Both the position numbers and the translations under genes were made by a program. 64,000 bases of DNA. Source: Flavobacterium poyangense. Its GTDB lineage: Bacteria; Bacteroidota; Bacteroidia; Flavobacteriales; Flavobacteriaceae. The notes beneath the pieces are model-generated. The model saw only the letters and a program-made list of their open reading frames with translations, did not search any database and had not been told where the DNA came from. The stretch is taken from the NCBI RefSeq assembly GCF_011751075.1, contig NZ_JAALLN010000001.1, forward strand, positions 248,001 to 312,000. The letters run 5' to 3'. Each line of letters starts with the position of its first letter. Positions within the stretch are counted from its first letter, which is position 1. Shown here piece by piece: positions 9,482 through 19,309 of the stretch.

Positions 9482-12400
9482 ATGAAAAAACTATTCTTTA
9501 TTTTATTTGGAGTTATTTTGTTTGCGCAACCCATTTTTGCTCAAACAAAAACGGTAACCGGTACAATCATCAGTACAACCGACAACCTTCCTTTACCCGG
9601 AGTGACCATCCTTATCGAAGGAACTTCTAAAAGCGCAGTCACAGATCTGGACGGAAATTTTAGCATTGTTGCAAACGAAAATGACAATTTGATTTTTAGT
9701 TTTATTGGTTTTACATCAAAAACCATTAAAGTTACCTCAACCACTACTTCACTAAACATCAAAATGAAAGAGGAACTCAACACGCTTTCTGAGGTTGTTG
9801 TTTTAGGGTCAACCGTACGTGCCACCCGAAAAGAACTTGGAAATGCCGTAACCAGTATCAAAGCAGAAGATCTGGTAAAGGCACAACCCGGAGGTTTATC
9901 GACTGCTCTACAAGGTAAAATTGCCGGAGCACAAGTTTCTCAAAACTCGGGAGACCCGGCAGGAGGATTTAGCATAAAACTGCGAGGGACTTCTTCTATA
10001 TTGGGTTCTTCAGATCCTTTGTATGTTATTGATGGTGTGGTATTAAACAATGCAACGACAAACGTAACCAACCTTAATGTTACTACAGGAAACTCTAATA
10101 TGCAGATTGGTCAAAACAGATCAGCAGATATTAATCCGAATGACATTCAGAGCATTGAAGTGTTAAACGGAGGTGCTGCTGCGGCAATTTATGGTTCGAG
10201 AGCTGCAAACGGAGTGGTTCTTATTACAACCAAAAAAGGAGTTGCAGGAGAAACACGATATACTTTTTCGACAAGTTTAACTTCCAATACGATACGAAAA
10301 AAAATAGACGTGAACAGGTCTAACAAACAATTCGTAAATGCCTCTCCTGCCCTTTTTCCTATTCAGGGAAATCCGGCAAGTCCGACTACCGTAAATGTAC
10401 TGGAAAGGAATTTAGAAACCAGAACGATAGACGTACAACGTTACGACTATCAGGATGATATTTTCACCACCGGAATTGGTACAGATACTTATTTTTCTGC
10501 TCAGGGTGGTGACGAAAAAACAAAATTCTTTGCTTCGTTGGGTTATTTGACAAACGAAGGGATTATAAAAAATACCGATTTTAAAAGAGGTGGCGCTAAG
10601 ATTAGATTAAAACATGACTTTAATTCTAAACTATCGGCTACAATGGGATTAAATTATGTGAATTCGGCTTCGAATGAAAAACCGGACGGAAACGTTTTTT
10701 GGAGCCCAATAAATTCCATCAACATTACCAACAATACCTATGACATTAATCAGAGAAACAGTAATGGAGACCTAATGGCTGTTGATCCCAACAGGATTAA
10801 TCCTTTATCCATCATAGAAACTTTTAAAATCAAACAGAATACCGATCGTATTATCTCCGATTTACAATTAAACTACGTTCCTTTTAAAAACTTCAATGCC
10901 GATTTGATTTTTGGTATCGATAATTACAATCAAAGAGGAAATGTGTACATTCCGAGATATCCATATGTTGTAAATCCTGCTTATTATAACGACGGTTATG
11001 TTTCTGAAGCGACCAACAGAGTGGTTCAGTTCAACAATGACCTGAACTTAAGATACGTTTGGAATATTAATTCTAACTGGAAAGCCACCACTTTTGGAGG
11101 ATACAATGTTCAAACCTACAGAGATAATTTTGCTGCTATTGAAGGTCGAAATCTTAAGCCTTTTGTTCAAAGTATAAATGCTTTCAATACCTTAATTGCA
11201 GGCTCTCCAAGTGCCAGTCAATCCAAATACAATTTGTGGGGGTATTATTTACAGGAAACTGTTGGATACAAAGAGAAACTGTACCTTACTTTGGCAGGGA
11301 GACAAGATGCTTCGACTATTTTCTCTAAAGACAACAGATCGCAGTTTTACCCAAAAGCGAGTTTGAGTTATGTCCTTTCAGACGAACCTTTTATGCAACA
11401 TATAAACCATGTATTGAGTACGGCACGTTTGAGAGCTTCGTGGGGTAAATCAGGAAGTTTAACCGCAATTAAGCCCTACGCTCGTTTTACAAACTATTCT
11501 ACAGGAACACTTCTTGGGAATACCACTTTTACACTCGAAGGTTTTAAACAAGGAAACTTAGACTTAAAACCCGAAAGAAGCGCTACGTATGAGATTGGTG
11601 GAGATTTTGGTTTCCTAAAAGACCGCTTAAATTTATCTTTTAGCTACTACAATGCCGATATTCAGGATTTACTTTTACCGGTGCAATTGGCCGCTTCACA
11701 GGGCGCCACCAACACCATTCAGAACATTGGTGAAATGAACAATAAAGGTTTTGAATTCAATATTAAATACGATGTAATCAAAAAAGAAAACCTAACACTT
11801 GGTGTATTTGTTAATTACAGCAGCAACCGAAACAAAGTGACCGGATTACCACAACAACGTTTTAAACTGGACAGCAATCTTGCGGGAGCGCCTGTTTTTG
11901 TTGAAAAAGACAAACCAATTGGTATTTTCTACGGAACTTATTTTGCAAGAAAAGAAGACGGAAGTTTATTGCTTACGCCAACCGGTTATCCACAGGCCGA
12001 AAAAGGAGATCCAAAGACAGGAATACCTGATCGTGATCCTGCAACAGGACAACCAAAGGGGACAATTTTAAACAAAGAAATCGGAGATCCGAATCCGGAC
12101 TATATCATTTCGTTTGGAGCGAACTTAAACTATAAGAAATTCGGTATGTCGATCCTTTTCGATGGTGTCCAAGGTGGCGATGTATTTGATGCCGATTACA
12201 GAACCCGACAAGGTGTAGGATCAGGAACAGTTGTAGCACAAGAGCTTAATGGTGAATTACCTCGTGGATATATCTGGTCAGTTTATAATATTGAAGAATT
12301 CAGAGTTGTAGATGGAAGTTATTTGAAATTAAGAGAGGTATCGCTTAATTATTCGTTTGGAAAATTAAACAACTTTTTTGATGATTTGACCATAACCGCA

Positions 12401-12547
12401 AGTGGAAGAAACTTAATCTCCTGGGATAACTTTACCAGTTTTGACCCGGAAACCAACTCGGGCGGACAGTCTTCTGTTGCGAAGTACAACTTTGGTACGG
12501 TGCCAATCCCAAGCAGTTATTCATTAGCATTAAAATTTCAATTTTAA
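9482..12547 (+). CDS. SusC/RagA-family TonB-dependent outer-membrane transporter
   Basis: A 1021-residue outer-membrane importer. The signal peptide is MKKLFFILFGVILFAQPIFA. A carboxypeptidase-regulatory-like domain follows (TVTGTIISTTDNLPLPGVTI), then the plug (NPNDIQSIEVLNGGAAAAIYG, GSRAANGVVLITTKKG) and a 22-strand-type barrel ending in LALKFQF with the usual terminal aromatic residue. An in-frame TTG lies 20 codons upstream at 9422, but the ATG at 9482 is chosen because it directly begins the signal peptide. SusC proteins pair with SusD lipoproteins to import oligosaccharides or peptides using TonB energy. The next gene is its SusD partner, 17 bp away. From the neighbours the probable cargo is peptidoglycan-derived glycan or MurNAc-containing sugar. 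Confidence 0.93.
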   Translation: MKKLFFILFGVILFAQPIFAQTKTVTGTIISTTDNLPLPGVTILIEGTSKSAVTDLDGNFSIVANENDNLIFSFIGFTSKTIKVTSTTTSLNIKMKEELNTLSEVVVLGSTVRATRKELGNAVTSIKAEDLVKAQPGGLSTALQGKIAGAQVSQNSGDPAGGFSIKLRGTSSILGSSDPLYVIDGVVLNNATTNVTNLNVTTGNSNMQIGQNRSADINPNDIQSIEVLNGGAAAAIYGSRAANGVVLITTKKGVAGETRYTFSTSLTSNTIRKKIDVNRSNKQFVNASPALFPIQGNPASPTTVNVLERNLETRTIDVQRYDYQDDIFTTGIGTDTYFSAQGGDEKTKFFASLGYLTNEGIIKNTDFKRGGAKIRLKHDFNSKLSATMGLNYVNSASNEKPDGNVFWSPINSINITNNTYDINQRNSNGDLMAVDPNRINPLSIIETFKIKQNTDRIISDLQLNYVPFKNFNADLIFGIDNYNQRGNVYIPRYPYVVNPAYYNDGYVSEATNRVVQFNNDLNLRYVWNINSNWKATTFGGYNVQTYRDNFAAIEGRNLKPFVQSINAFNTLIAGSPSASQSKYNLWGYYLQETVGYKEKLYLTLAGRQDASTIFSKDNRSQFYPKASLSYVLSDEPFMQHINHVLSTARLRASWGKSGSLTAIKPYARFTNYSTGTLLGNTTFTLEGFKQGNLDLKPERSATYEIGGDFGFLKDRLNLSFSYYNADIQDLLLPVQLAASQGATNTIQNIGEMNNKGFEFNIKYDVIKKENLTLGVFVNYSSNRNKVTGLPQQRFKLDSNLAGAPVFVEKDKPIGIFYGTYFARKEDGSLLLTPTGYPQAEKGDPKTGIPDRDPATGQPKGTILNKEIGDPNPDYIISFGANLNYKKFGMSILFDGVQGGDVFDADYRTRQGVGSGTVVAQELNGELPRGYIWSVYNIEEFRVVDGSYLKLREVSLNYSFGKLNNFFDDLTITASGRNLISWDNFTSFDPETNSGGQSSVAKYNFGTVPIPSSYSLALKFQF

Positions 12548-12564
12548 TTAAAAAAGAAAACATC

Positions 12565-13842
12565 ATGAAAAAGATATTCATCCCTATATTAAGTCTTGCT
12601 TTACTTTTTACGAGCTGCAGCGAAGATTACCTGGACCCTACGAAACCATCACAGAATATGGTTTTAAGCACAAGAGACGGAATTATTGGCGCTTCAAACG
12701 GCCTGCAACAACTCTGGACTATCGACAGAGCAAGTCCATTATACAATACCATAACGGGTAACGGATTTACGACACTGGAATTGCGATTACTAAATGCCGG
12801 AAATGTTGACGAAGGAGAGCTTTCTGTTGGCGGAGAAGTTTTATCGACCAAAAACAATGTGGTAAACAATCTTTGGTCGCAATGCCTGATTATGAACTCC
12901 GAATCGCAAAAAGTACTTGACCATGTAAATGTGCTGAGTTCAGAAACCGAAAGAGCAAGTGTTTTTGTTCATGCTTCTGTTTTTAAAGCGTTAGCGCTTT
13001 CTACTTTGGTACAATACTTTCAAAGTATCCCTTTGAAAACCGAAAAAAATGCGGTTTTCAATTCCAGAACCGAAGTTTTAAATGCTGCAATTGCCTATCT
13101 AAAAGCTACAGAACCTATGTTAGACAAAGCAACGGGTTTTACAGGTTTAGTCAATACCATAAATTATAAAAATACGGTTTATGCCCTTCTGGCCAGAACG
13201 TATTTGATGGCAGGCGACAATGACAATGCTTTGAAATATGCCGGATTGGTGGACCTAAACGTAAAATCCGTTTTTGGATTTGATCTAATCGGTAACAATC
13301 CGATCGCTTTTATTTCGATTACAACCAACAACGTTTTTCAACCGGTTAATTTAACATTGGGCTTACCGGCAACCTTAACACCTGACGCATCAGATCAAAG
13401 ACTGAACTTTTATATCAAACCGGGTTCAAACCCTACCGTGGCTACAGGTTTCTTTGACAACAACACTAAAGCGATTCCGCTTTATTTACCCGGAGAAATG
13501 ATACTTATAAAAGCAGAAGCCTATGCCAGAAAAGAAAACATTCCTCAGGCTATTATCGAATTAAATAAAGTTCTGACAAAAACTGCCGCAACAGATGCTT
13601 ACGGAATCGGAGCCAATCTGCCTCCTTATGCCGGAGCCGTTACCAAAGATGCTATCCTGGAACAAATCTACAAAAACCGCTGTATCGAAATGTACATGTC
13701 AGGCCTAAAACTGGAAGACAGCAGAAGGTTCAATCGTACAGGAGCGGGTGTTCCCGGGGCCGAAAGAAATCGCAACTGGTATCCTTATCCGGATTCGGAA
13801 AGAAACAACAATACCAATACACCTGCTGATCCTTCTATATAA
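12565..13842 (+). CDS. SusD/RagB-family outer-membrane nutrient-binding lipoprotein
   Basis: A 425-residue surface lipoprotein with the lipobox ALLFTSC and the sequence CSEDYLDPTKPSQ immediately after it, typical of SusD-like proteins. The body is mostly alpha-helical, including TPR-like segments such as TVYALLARTYLMAGDNDNA. The family's C-terminal segment includes IYKNRCIEMYMSGLKLEDSRR and WYPYPDSERNNN. It caps the SusC channel encoded just upstream and captures the ligand. It is shorter than many SusD proteins (about 500), which may reflect a small ligand. It is followed by a terminator before murQ. Confidence 0.93.
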   Translation: MKKIFIPILSLALLFTSCSEDYLDPTKPSQNMVLSTRDGIIGASNGLQQLWTIDRASPLYNTITGNGFTTLELRLLNAGNVDEGELSVGGEVLSTKNNVVNNLWSQCLIMNSESQKVLDHVNVLSSETERASVFVHASVFKALALSTLVQYFQSIPLKTEKNAVFNSRTEVLNAAIAYLKATEPMLDKATGFTGLVNTINYKNTVYALLARTYLMAGDNDNALKYAGLVDLNVKSVFGFDLIGNNPIAFISITTNNVFQPVNLTLGLPATLTPDASDQRLNFYIKPGSNPTVATGFFDNNTKAIPLYLPGEMILIKAEAYARKENIPQAIIELNKVLTKTAATDAYGIGANLPPYAGAVTKDAILEQIYKNRCIEMYMSGLKLEDSRRFNRTGAGVPGAERNRNWYPYPDSERNNNTNTPADPSI

Positions 13843-13849
13843 TATCTAA

Positions 13850-13888
13850 AAAAAGCCAAGGCACAATAAAAAAATGTCTTGGCTTTTT
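13850..13888 (+). terminator. terminator between the SusD gene and murQ
   Basis: The hairpin arms aaagccaag and cttggcttt are followed by T residues. They lie 8 bp after the SusD stop and about 26 bp before murQ. It probably lowers read-through from susCD into the catabolic genes. Confidence 0.75.
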
Positions 13889-13913
13889 ATACCCTAATCT
13901 CAACTCCTTTAGT

Positions 13914-14732
13914 ATGAAAGATAAAAACCCTGAAACGGAACAAGAGTCCTTATATAAAGATTTGGAGCAAATGAGTGTTCTGGAACTGCTTACAAACATT
14001 AATACAGAAGATCAAAAAGTACCGAAGATTATAGAAAAGCAAATTCCGAAGATTGAAAAATTGGTAAAAGCCATAGTCAAAAAAATGCAGCTTGGCGGAA
14101 GATTGTTTTATATAGGTGCCGGAACTTCGGGCAGAATTGGTGTTCTCGATGCTTCAGAGTGTCCTCCTACTTTTGGTGTTCCGCATGATATGATTATTGG
14201 CATTATTGCCGGTGGTGATACCGCTATCAGAAAAGCAGTCGAAAAAGCGGAAGACGATGTAGATCAAGCCTGGAAAGATTTAGAAAAACATCAAATAACG
14301 AGTCTAGACTTTATTATCGGAATTGCCGCATCGGGAAATACTCCTTATGTATTGGGTGGTCTTAAAAAAGCGAAAGAAAATAAGGTAAAAACAGGAAGTA
14401 TTTCCTGTACCAGTACCGGCCTTATTGCCAAAGCTGCCGACTATCCGATTGAACTGGTGACCGGCCCTGAATTTCTTACCGGCAGCACACGAATGAAAGC
14501 AGGAACAGCACAAAAACTAGCCCTCAACATGATTTCTACTTCGGTAATGATTAAGTTGGGCAAAGTGAAGGGAAATAAGATGGTAGACATGCAATTGTCT
14601 AACGAAAAACTGGTAAAAAGAGGCATCAAAATGATTATGGAAGAACTAAATATCGAATTTGATCTGGCTGCCGAATTACTGGAGAAACACAAAAGTGTAC
14701 GAGCCGTTTTATTAGAAAGCAACAAAATATAA
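13914..14732 (+). CDS. murQ: N-acetylmuramic acid 6-phosphate etherase
   Basis: A cytoplasmic lyase of 272 residues that removes D-lactate from MurNAc-6-phosphate to give GlcNAc-6-phosphate. Strong family motifs are present: IGAGTSGRIGVLDASECPPT (about 67-86, SIS domain with the catalytic glutamate in SEC), IGIAASGNTPYVLGGL, and LTGSTRMKAGTAQKLALNMI. The end at residue 272 is somewhat shorter than the roughly 300 residues of the E. coli protein. It lies 71 bp after the SusD gene and 24 bp before a sodium:solute symporter, so it is in a sugar-uptake context. MurQ is the committed step for using MurNAc or anhydro-MurNAc. Confidence 0.95.
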   Translation: MKDKNPETEQESLYKDLEQMSVLELLTNINTEDQKVPKIIEKQIPKIEKLVKAIVKKMQLGGRLFYIGAGTSGRIGVLDASECPPTFGVPHDMIIGIIAGGDTAIRKAVEKAEDDVDQAWKDLEKHQITSLDFIIGIAASGNTPYVLGGLKKAKENKVKTGSISCTSTGLIAKAADYPIELVTGPEFLTGSTRMKAGTAQKLALNMISTSVMIKLGKVKGNKMVDMQLSNEKLVKRGIKMIMEELNIEFDLAAELLEKHKSVRAVLLESNKI

Positions 14733-14756
14733 CAATCTCACAAACAACTTAATAAA

Positions 14757-16262
14757 ATGTCATCAGGTACAATTCTAACTTTTATCGTGGTCTATTTTGG
14801 TCTTTTGTTTTTTATATCCCATACAATCAGCAAAAAAGGGCAGGATAATGACTCTTTTTTTAAAGCAAACAAAAACTCCAAATGGTACTTAGTGGCTTTC
14901 GGAATGATCGGCACTTCGCTCTCCGGACTTACTTTTATTTCGGTTCCGGGTGAAGTCGGATCACCAAACGGGGAACAATTTAAATATTTTCAGTTTATAA
15001 TGGGACAAGCCGTAGGTCTAATCATTATCGCAAAAGTACTGCTCCCGTTATACTACCGAATGAACCTTACTTCGATTTACAGTTATATCGAAAAACGAAT
15101 GGGAACAAACAGTTACAAAACAGCTGCTTCTATTTTTCTCGTAAGTCGAACTGTTGGCTCAGCCTTGCGTTTTTATTTGGTTATTCTGGTACTACAGCGT
15201 TACGTTTTTGATCATTATCATATTCCGTTTCCGGTTACCGTCTTTTTAGGTTTGGCTTTTGTTTTTTTATACACCTACAGAAGCGGTCTGAAAACCATTA
15301 TTATAACCGATACGCTACAGACATTCTTTCTGGTTTCTTCTGTTTTTATTACCATTTACTTTGTCCTGAACAGTTTAGATTTAACTGCTTTTGAATCTAT
15401 TTCAGCCATTCAAAACAGCAAGTATTCTAAAACTTTTTTCTTTGATGATTTTCTAACAAGTAAGTACCATTTTGCCAAACAATTTCTGGGCGGATTATTT
15501 ATAATGATTGCTATGGTTGGACTTGATCAGGATTTAATGCAAAAAAACATCAGCTGTAAAAACATCGGCGAAGCACAAAAAAACATGTACACGTTTACGG
15601 TTATTTTTGTTACGATCAGCCTTCTTTTCCTGAGTTTAGGAGCCCTACTGTATATGTACGCCGACAAAAACGGAATTGCAGTACCGCTGGATTTGGTCAC
15701 CAACAAACCCAGAACCGATCTGCTTTTTCCTGAAATTGCGCTAAATCATTTGTCTATTGTTCCGGCATTTGTGTTTTTATTAGGAATTGTTGCTGCGACT
15801 TTTGCCACTACAGATTCTGCCTTAACAGCCTTGACCACTTCTTTTTGTGTTGATTTTTTAGGAATGGATAAAGAGGAAAACAGCTCCAATCCGAAAAATG
15901 TAAAACGCAGACATTTGGTACATCTAACTTTTGCATTCCTGTTCTTTTTGGTCATTATCGTGCTAAATTCTTTTAATGACAGCTCGGTTGTGGCTTTAGT
16001 TTTCAAGGCAGCCTCTTACACTTACGGTCCGCTGTTAGGCTTGTATGCTTTTGGATTAGTGCAAAAAAACCGAATTGTAAACGATAAATTAGTACCCTGG
16101 TTCTGTATACTCGCCCCAATTTTGACTTATTTGTTAAGTGAAAATTCCAAAGCGCTTTTGGGTTATGTTTTTGATAATGAATTAATAATCATAAATGCAC
16201 TGATAACCTATATCGGTCTTTATTTCACCAGTAAAAAATCAATCGTAAAAATATACTTTTAG
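14757..16262 (+). CDS. sodium:solute symporter (SSS family), probable amino-sugar importer
   Basis: A 501-residue inner-membrane protein with about 13 hydrophobic helices. Features of the sodium:solute symporter family are visible: MIGTSLSGLTFISVPG near the first sodium-site helices, the RSGLKTIIITDTLQTFF segment, and VGLDQDLMQKNISCK. It directly follows murQ (24 bp gap) and precedes anmK. The family includes carriers for sugars and sialic acid. Tannerella forsythia has a MurNAc import-kinase-etherase cluster, so import of MurNAc or a related sugar is a reasonable inference here. Specificity is not proven. Confidence 0.88.
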   Translation: MSSGTILTFIVVYFGLLFFISHTISKKGQDNDSFFKANKNSKWYLVAFGMIGTSLSGLTFISVPGEVGSPNGEQFKYFQFIMGQAVGLIIIAKVLLPLYYRMNLTSIYSYIEKRMGTNSYKTAASIFLVSRTVGSALRFYLVILVLQRYVFDHYHIPFPVTVFLGLAFVFLYTYRSGLKTIIITDTLQTFFLVSSVFITIYFVLNSLDLTAFESISAIQNSKYSKTFFFDDFLTSKYHFAKQFLGGLFIMIAMVGLDQDLMQKNISCKNIGEAQKNMYTFTVIFVTISLLFLSLGALLYMYADKNGIAVPLDLVTNKPRTDLLFPEIALNHLSIVPAFVFLLGIVAATFATTDSALTALTTSFCVDFLGMDKEENSSNPKNVKRRHLVHLTFAFLFFLVIIVLNSFNDSSVVALVFKAASYTYGPLLGLYAFGLVQKNRIVNDKLVPWFCILAPILTYLLSENSKALLGYVFDNELIIINALITYIGLYFTSKKSIVKIYF

Positions 16263-16277
16263 GCCTAACTCGTAAAA

Positions 16278-16430
16278 ATTTTAACTAACACATAGAAACA
16301 TAGGCTTTGCTCCTGAAAAGGAATTCAAAAAAAGAAACACATTTCTATCACATAGTCAAACTATGAGGATTAAAATAAGTGAAACGCCTTTTAAACATTG
16401 CTAAAAACTATGTCCCTATGTGTTAAAAAT
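16278..16430. repeat. intergenic inverted repeat with ctatgtgtta ends (copy 1)
   Basis: The left end (ttaactaacacatagaaaca) and right end (ctatgtccctatgtgtta) are approximately inverted. A related, shorter copy lies at 17840-17922 after anmK. The gap 16263-16510 otherwise shows only AT-rich leader DNA. Confidence 0.6.
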
Positions 16431-16510
16431 AATTGCACCAACAACTCAAAATACTCTAATTTTAGCACTGCTAAATCCAACCGGAAAACAGCTCTTTAAA
16501 TTTAATTGTA

Positions 16511-17719
16511 ATGAATCAAAATATTAGTAATCTCTACCAAATTGCACAAAAAGAAACGCGTACCATCATCGGTTTAATGTCCGGAACTTCTCTGGACGGA
16601 CTCGATATCGCCTTATGCGAAATTTCAGGAAGCGGGAAAGAGTCTGTTGTTAAACTGCGCGAATTTGTAACGGTAGACTATACAGAAGATATAAAAATCG
16701 AAATCCGAAAGGTCTTTGCTAAAAAAACAATCGATTTTGAGCACTTGATTTTATTAAATGAATGGATTGGCATTTTACACGCCGATATGATCAATGCTTC
16801 CTTAAAGAATTGGAATATTCCTTCCAACGCAGTTGATTTAATTGCATCACACGGACAGACGGTTTTACATGCTCCGAAGTTTCTGCACCAACAGGAAAAA
16901 TTTACAAATGCTACTTTACAAATCGGCGATGGCGATCATATAGCGGTAAAAACTGGCATCATAACCCTTTCAGATTTTAGACAAAAACACATTGCAGCAG
17001 GCGGAGAAGGTGCGCCATTGGCTGTCTATGGGGATTACTTTTTATTTGGGGAAAAAGGTGAAAATCGTATTATGCTCAACATGGGCGGCATTGCCAATTT
17101 TACGTACCTCCCCGCCTCTCTCAATGCCGACGAAGCTTTTGTAACCGACACCGGAACCGGAAATACACTAATCGACCTTTTTGTCAAACATAATTATCCT
17201 GAAAAAAGCTACGACAAAGATGCCGAAATAGCCAAACAGGGAACTGTCAACCAAATCCTTTTAGATCATTTAAAAGACAACGAATTCTTTAAACAGGAAT
17301 TTCCAAAAACTATTGGTCCGGAACTTTTTGGCTATAATTATGTAGAGGCTGCATTATCAAAAAGTGGTCAAAATCAGATTGCTGTACCTGATTTATTGGC
17401 AACTTTAACCCGTTTTAGCGCTGAGACTATTGCTGAAGCGATTGAAATTTCAATAAAAAATACGGCTCATAAAATTGAGGATTTTAAAATTTACATTTCG
17501 GGCGGAGGAGCTAATAATCCATTACTGGTAAAATGGCTAAAGGAGTTATTGCCATGCCAGTTTCACAAAAGTGATGATTTAGGAATTCCGAGCGATGCTA
17601 AAGAAGCTGTTTTATTTGCCGTTTTGGCTAATGAAACTGTTTCGGGAAAGGCTTTTGATTTTGGAAAGAAAAAAGGAATTCCATCTGTGACTATGGGGAA
17701 AATTTCGTTTCCGGATTAA
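16511..17719 (+). CDS. anmK: anhydro-N-acetylmuramic acid kinase
   Basis: A cytoplasmic kinase of 402 residues that opens the 1,6-anhydro ring of anhydro-MurNAc and phosphorylates it to MurNAc-6-P, the substrate of MurQ. Visible motifs are the ATP-binding GLMSGTSLDGLD (21-32), the SHGQTVLHAP segment, GEGAPLAVYGDYFLF, NMGGIANFTYLP, DTGTGNTLIDL with catalytic-site aspartate, and ISGGGANNPLLVKWL near the C-terminus. It has a longer N-terminal leader (about 15 residues before the first strand) than E. coli AnmK. The ATG at 16511 is the first in frame with a reasonable upstream leader. It sits in the MurNAc locus, two genes after murQ. Confidence 0.95.
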   Translation: MNQNISNLYQIAQKETRTIIGLMSGTSLDGLDIALCEISGSGKESVVKLREFVTVDYTEDIKIEIRKVFAKKTIDFEHLILLNEWIGILHADMINASLKNWNIPSNAVDLIASHGQTVLHAPKFLHQQEKFTNATLQIGDGDHIAVKTGIITLSDFRQKHIAAGGEGAPLAVYGDYFLFGEKGENRIMLNMGGIANFTYLPASLNADEAFVTDTGTGNTLIDLFVKHNYPEKSYDKDAEIAKQGTVNQILLDHLKDNEFFKQEFPKTIGPELFGYNYVEAALSKSGQNQIAVPDLLATLTRFSAETIAEAIEISIKNTAHKIEDFKIYISGGGANNPLLVKWLKELLPCQFHKSDDLGIPSDAKEAVLFAVLANETVSGKAFDFGKKKGIPSVTMGKISFPD

Positions 17720-17839
17720 AAGAAACTAATGTCGTTGCGGGTATTGGGACGCAGATTGGACGGGTTCGCTATTGCGAAGACGCGGATAAAAACGGATTTT
17801 TTTTCTTTTTATTAGGGAGAACTTGTAAATGCTATTGGC

Positions 17840-17922
17840 ACAACACACTCTCTTATGTGATTTATTTTAAGTGAAACGATCTTTTATAAGCTATGTCAAC
17901 TATGTCTCTATGTGTTAAAAAA
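17840..17922. repeat. intergenic inverted repeat with ctatgtgtta end (copy 2)
   Basis: It shares aagtgaaacg, the ctatgtctctatgtgttaaa end and the general layout with 16278-16430. It occupies the gap between anmK and the acetyltransferase gene. Confidence 0.55.
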
Positions 17923-17971
17923 AATGCACACTACAAGTCAACAATAACTAGCAATGCTAAAACCAATTTTA

Positions 17972-19240
17972 ATGAAAGAACGTTTAATTTCAATTGATGT
18001 ATTAAGAGGCCTTACGGTATTGATGATGACCATTGTCAATAATCCGGGGAGCTGGTCTTTTGTTTATCCTCCGTTATTGCATGCCGAATGGAATGGTTGT
18101 ACTCCCACTGATCTTGTTTTTCCGTTCTTTGTTTTTATAATGGGAGCTACAATACCGTTAGCTATTCCGGTGAAAAAATTTGATGGCGAAATGCTGGAAA
18201 AAATTCTCACCCGTTCCCTCCGAATCATCTGTTTGGGATTGTTTTTAAACTTTTTCAACAGTATTCCATTCTTTGAACTTAGCGGAATTCCATTATTAGT
18301 AATCCGATTGACGCTGACTTTTGCCATAGGTTATGCCTTAATGGGTAATTTCGTTCCAAAAACCAAGCTCATACTTGCTTTGGGACTTTTTAGCACCTTT
18401 ATTATTCTAGCATATAGCGGTTTAGAAGCTTTCGCTCAGGTAAGACTTCCCGGGGTATTACAGCGTATTGGGATTGTGTATTTTTTTGCTACCTTATTAT
18501 ATTTAAAAACTTCTTCGAAAATATTATTTAGCATCATTACCGTACTTCTTTTAGGCTACTGGGCACTTATGACACTTGTTCCGGTACCCGGAATTGGCGA
18601 TCCAAATCTTAACCCCGCAACCAATTTAGCAGCTTGGATCGATAACTTATTTCTGGAAAACCATATGTATATTGCCACTAAAACCTGGGATCCGGAAGGA
18701 ATTTTAAGTACCATTCCGGCCATAGCAACCGGTTTATTGGGTGTTGTAATTGGACAAGTGCTCAGCAGTGCTGTATCTGAAAATGAAAAAGCAAAAAAAA
18801 TGGGACTTTTGAGTCTACTTTTAATCGCTTTAGGGTTAATCTGGTCTATTGTTTTTCCACTCAACAAATCCTTATGGACCAGTTCTTATGTTTTGTTTAC
18901 TGCGGGTCTTGCCACTTTATTTCTGACTGTTTTCTATTACATCATTGACCTCAAAAAAATAAAAAAAGGAACTACACTATTATTAATGTGGGGCGTTAAT
19001 CCGATGCTGGTCTTTTTTGCATCGGGTATTATTCCGCGTTCTCTTGCCATGATTCAGTTTCCAAATCCAAAAATGGCAGGCGAAATAATAAATCTTCAAC
19101 GGTATCTGTATGAATTTTGGATAGCACCTTTCTTTTCTAACCCTATGACCGCGTCTCTTGCAGCTGCGCTGACATACGTTTTAATTTGGCACGGAATTTT
19201 ATATCTCTTTTACAAAAACAAAAGAATACTAAAAGTATAA
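17972..19240 (+). CDS. HGSNAT/NagX-like membrane N-acetyltransferase (DUF5009 type)
   Basis: A polytopic inner-membrane protein of 422 residues with about ten hydrophobic helices. The N-terminal RLISIDVLRGLTVLMM and the segment HAEWNGCTPTDLVFPFFVF, with the conserved catalytic histidine (residue 37), are the hallmarks of the heparan-alpha-glucosaminide N-acetyltransferase fold. Human HGSNAT moves acetyl groups from cytosolic acetyl-CoA across the membrane onto glucosamine; bacterial homologues include NagX. In this locus it could re-acetylate de-N-acetylated glucosamine or MurN, or a transported sugar. An ATG 18 bp upstream (17954) is possible, but MKERLISIDVLRG is the conserved N-terminus. 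No substrate evidence exists beyond context. Confidence 0.85.
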   Translation: MKERLISIDVLRGLTVLMMTIVNNPGSWSFVYPPLLHAEWNGCTPTDLVFPFFVFIMGATIPLAIPVKKFDGEMLEKILTRSLRIICLGLFLNFFNSIPFFELSGIPLLVIRLTLTFAIGYALMGNFVPKTKLILALGLFSTFIILAYSGLEAFAQVRLPGVLQRIGIVYFFATLLYLKTSSKILFSIITVLLLGYWALMTLVPVPGIGDPNLNPATNLAAWIDNLFLENHMYIATKTWDPEGILSTIPAIATGLLGVVIGQVLSSAVSENEKAKKMGLLSLLLIALGLIWSIVFPLNKSLWTSSYVLFTAGLATLFLTVFYYIIDLKKIKKGTTLLLMWGVNPMLVFFASGIIPRSLAMIQFPNPKMAGEIINLQRYLYEFWIAPFFSNPMTASLAAALTYVLIWHGILYLFYKNKRILKV

Positions 19241-19309
19241 TTCAAAATCAAAAAAAATATTAATACTACAAAAAAGTATAACTTTATACTTTGCCTAAAA
19301 AATATTAAA

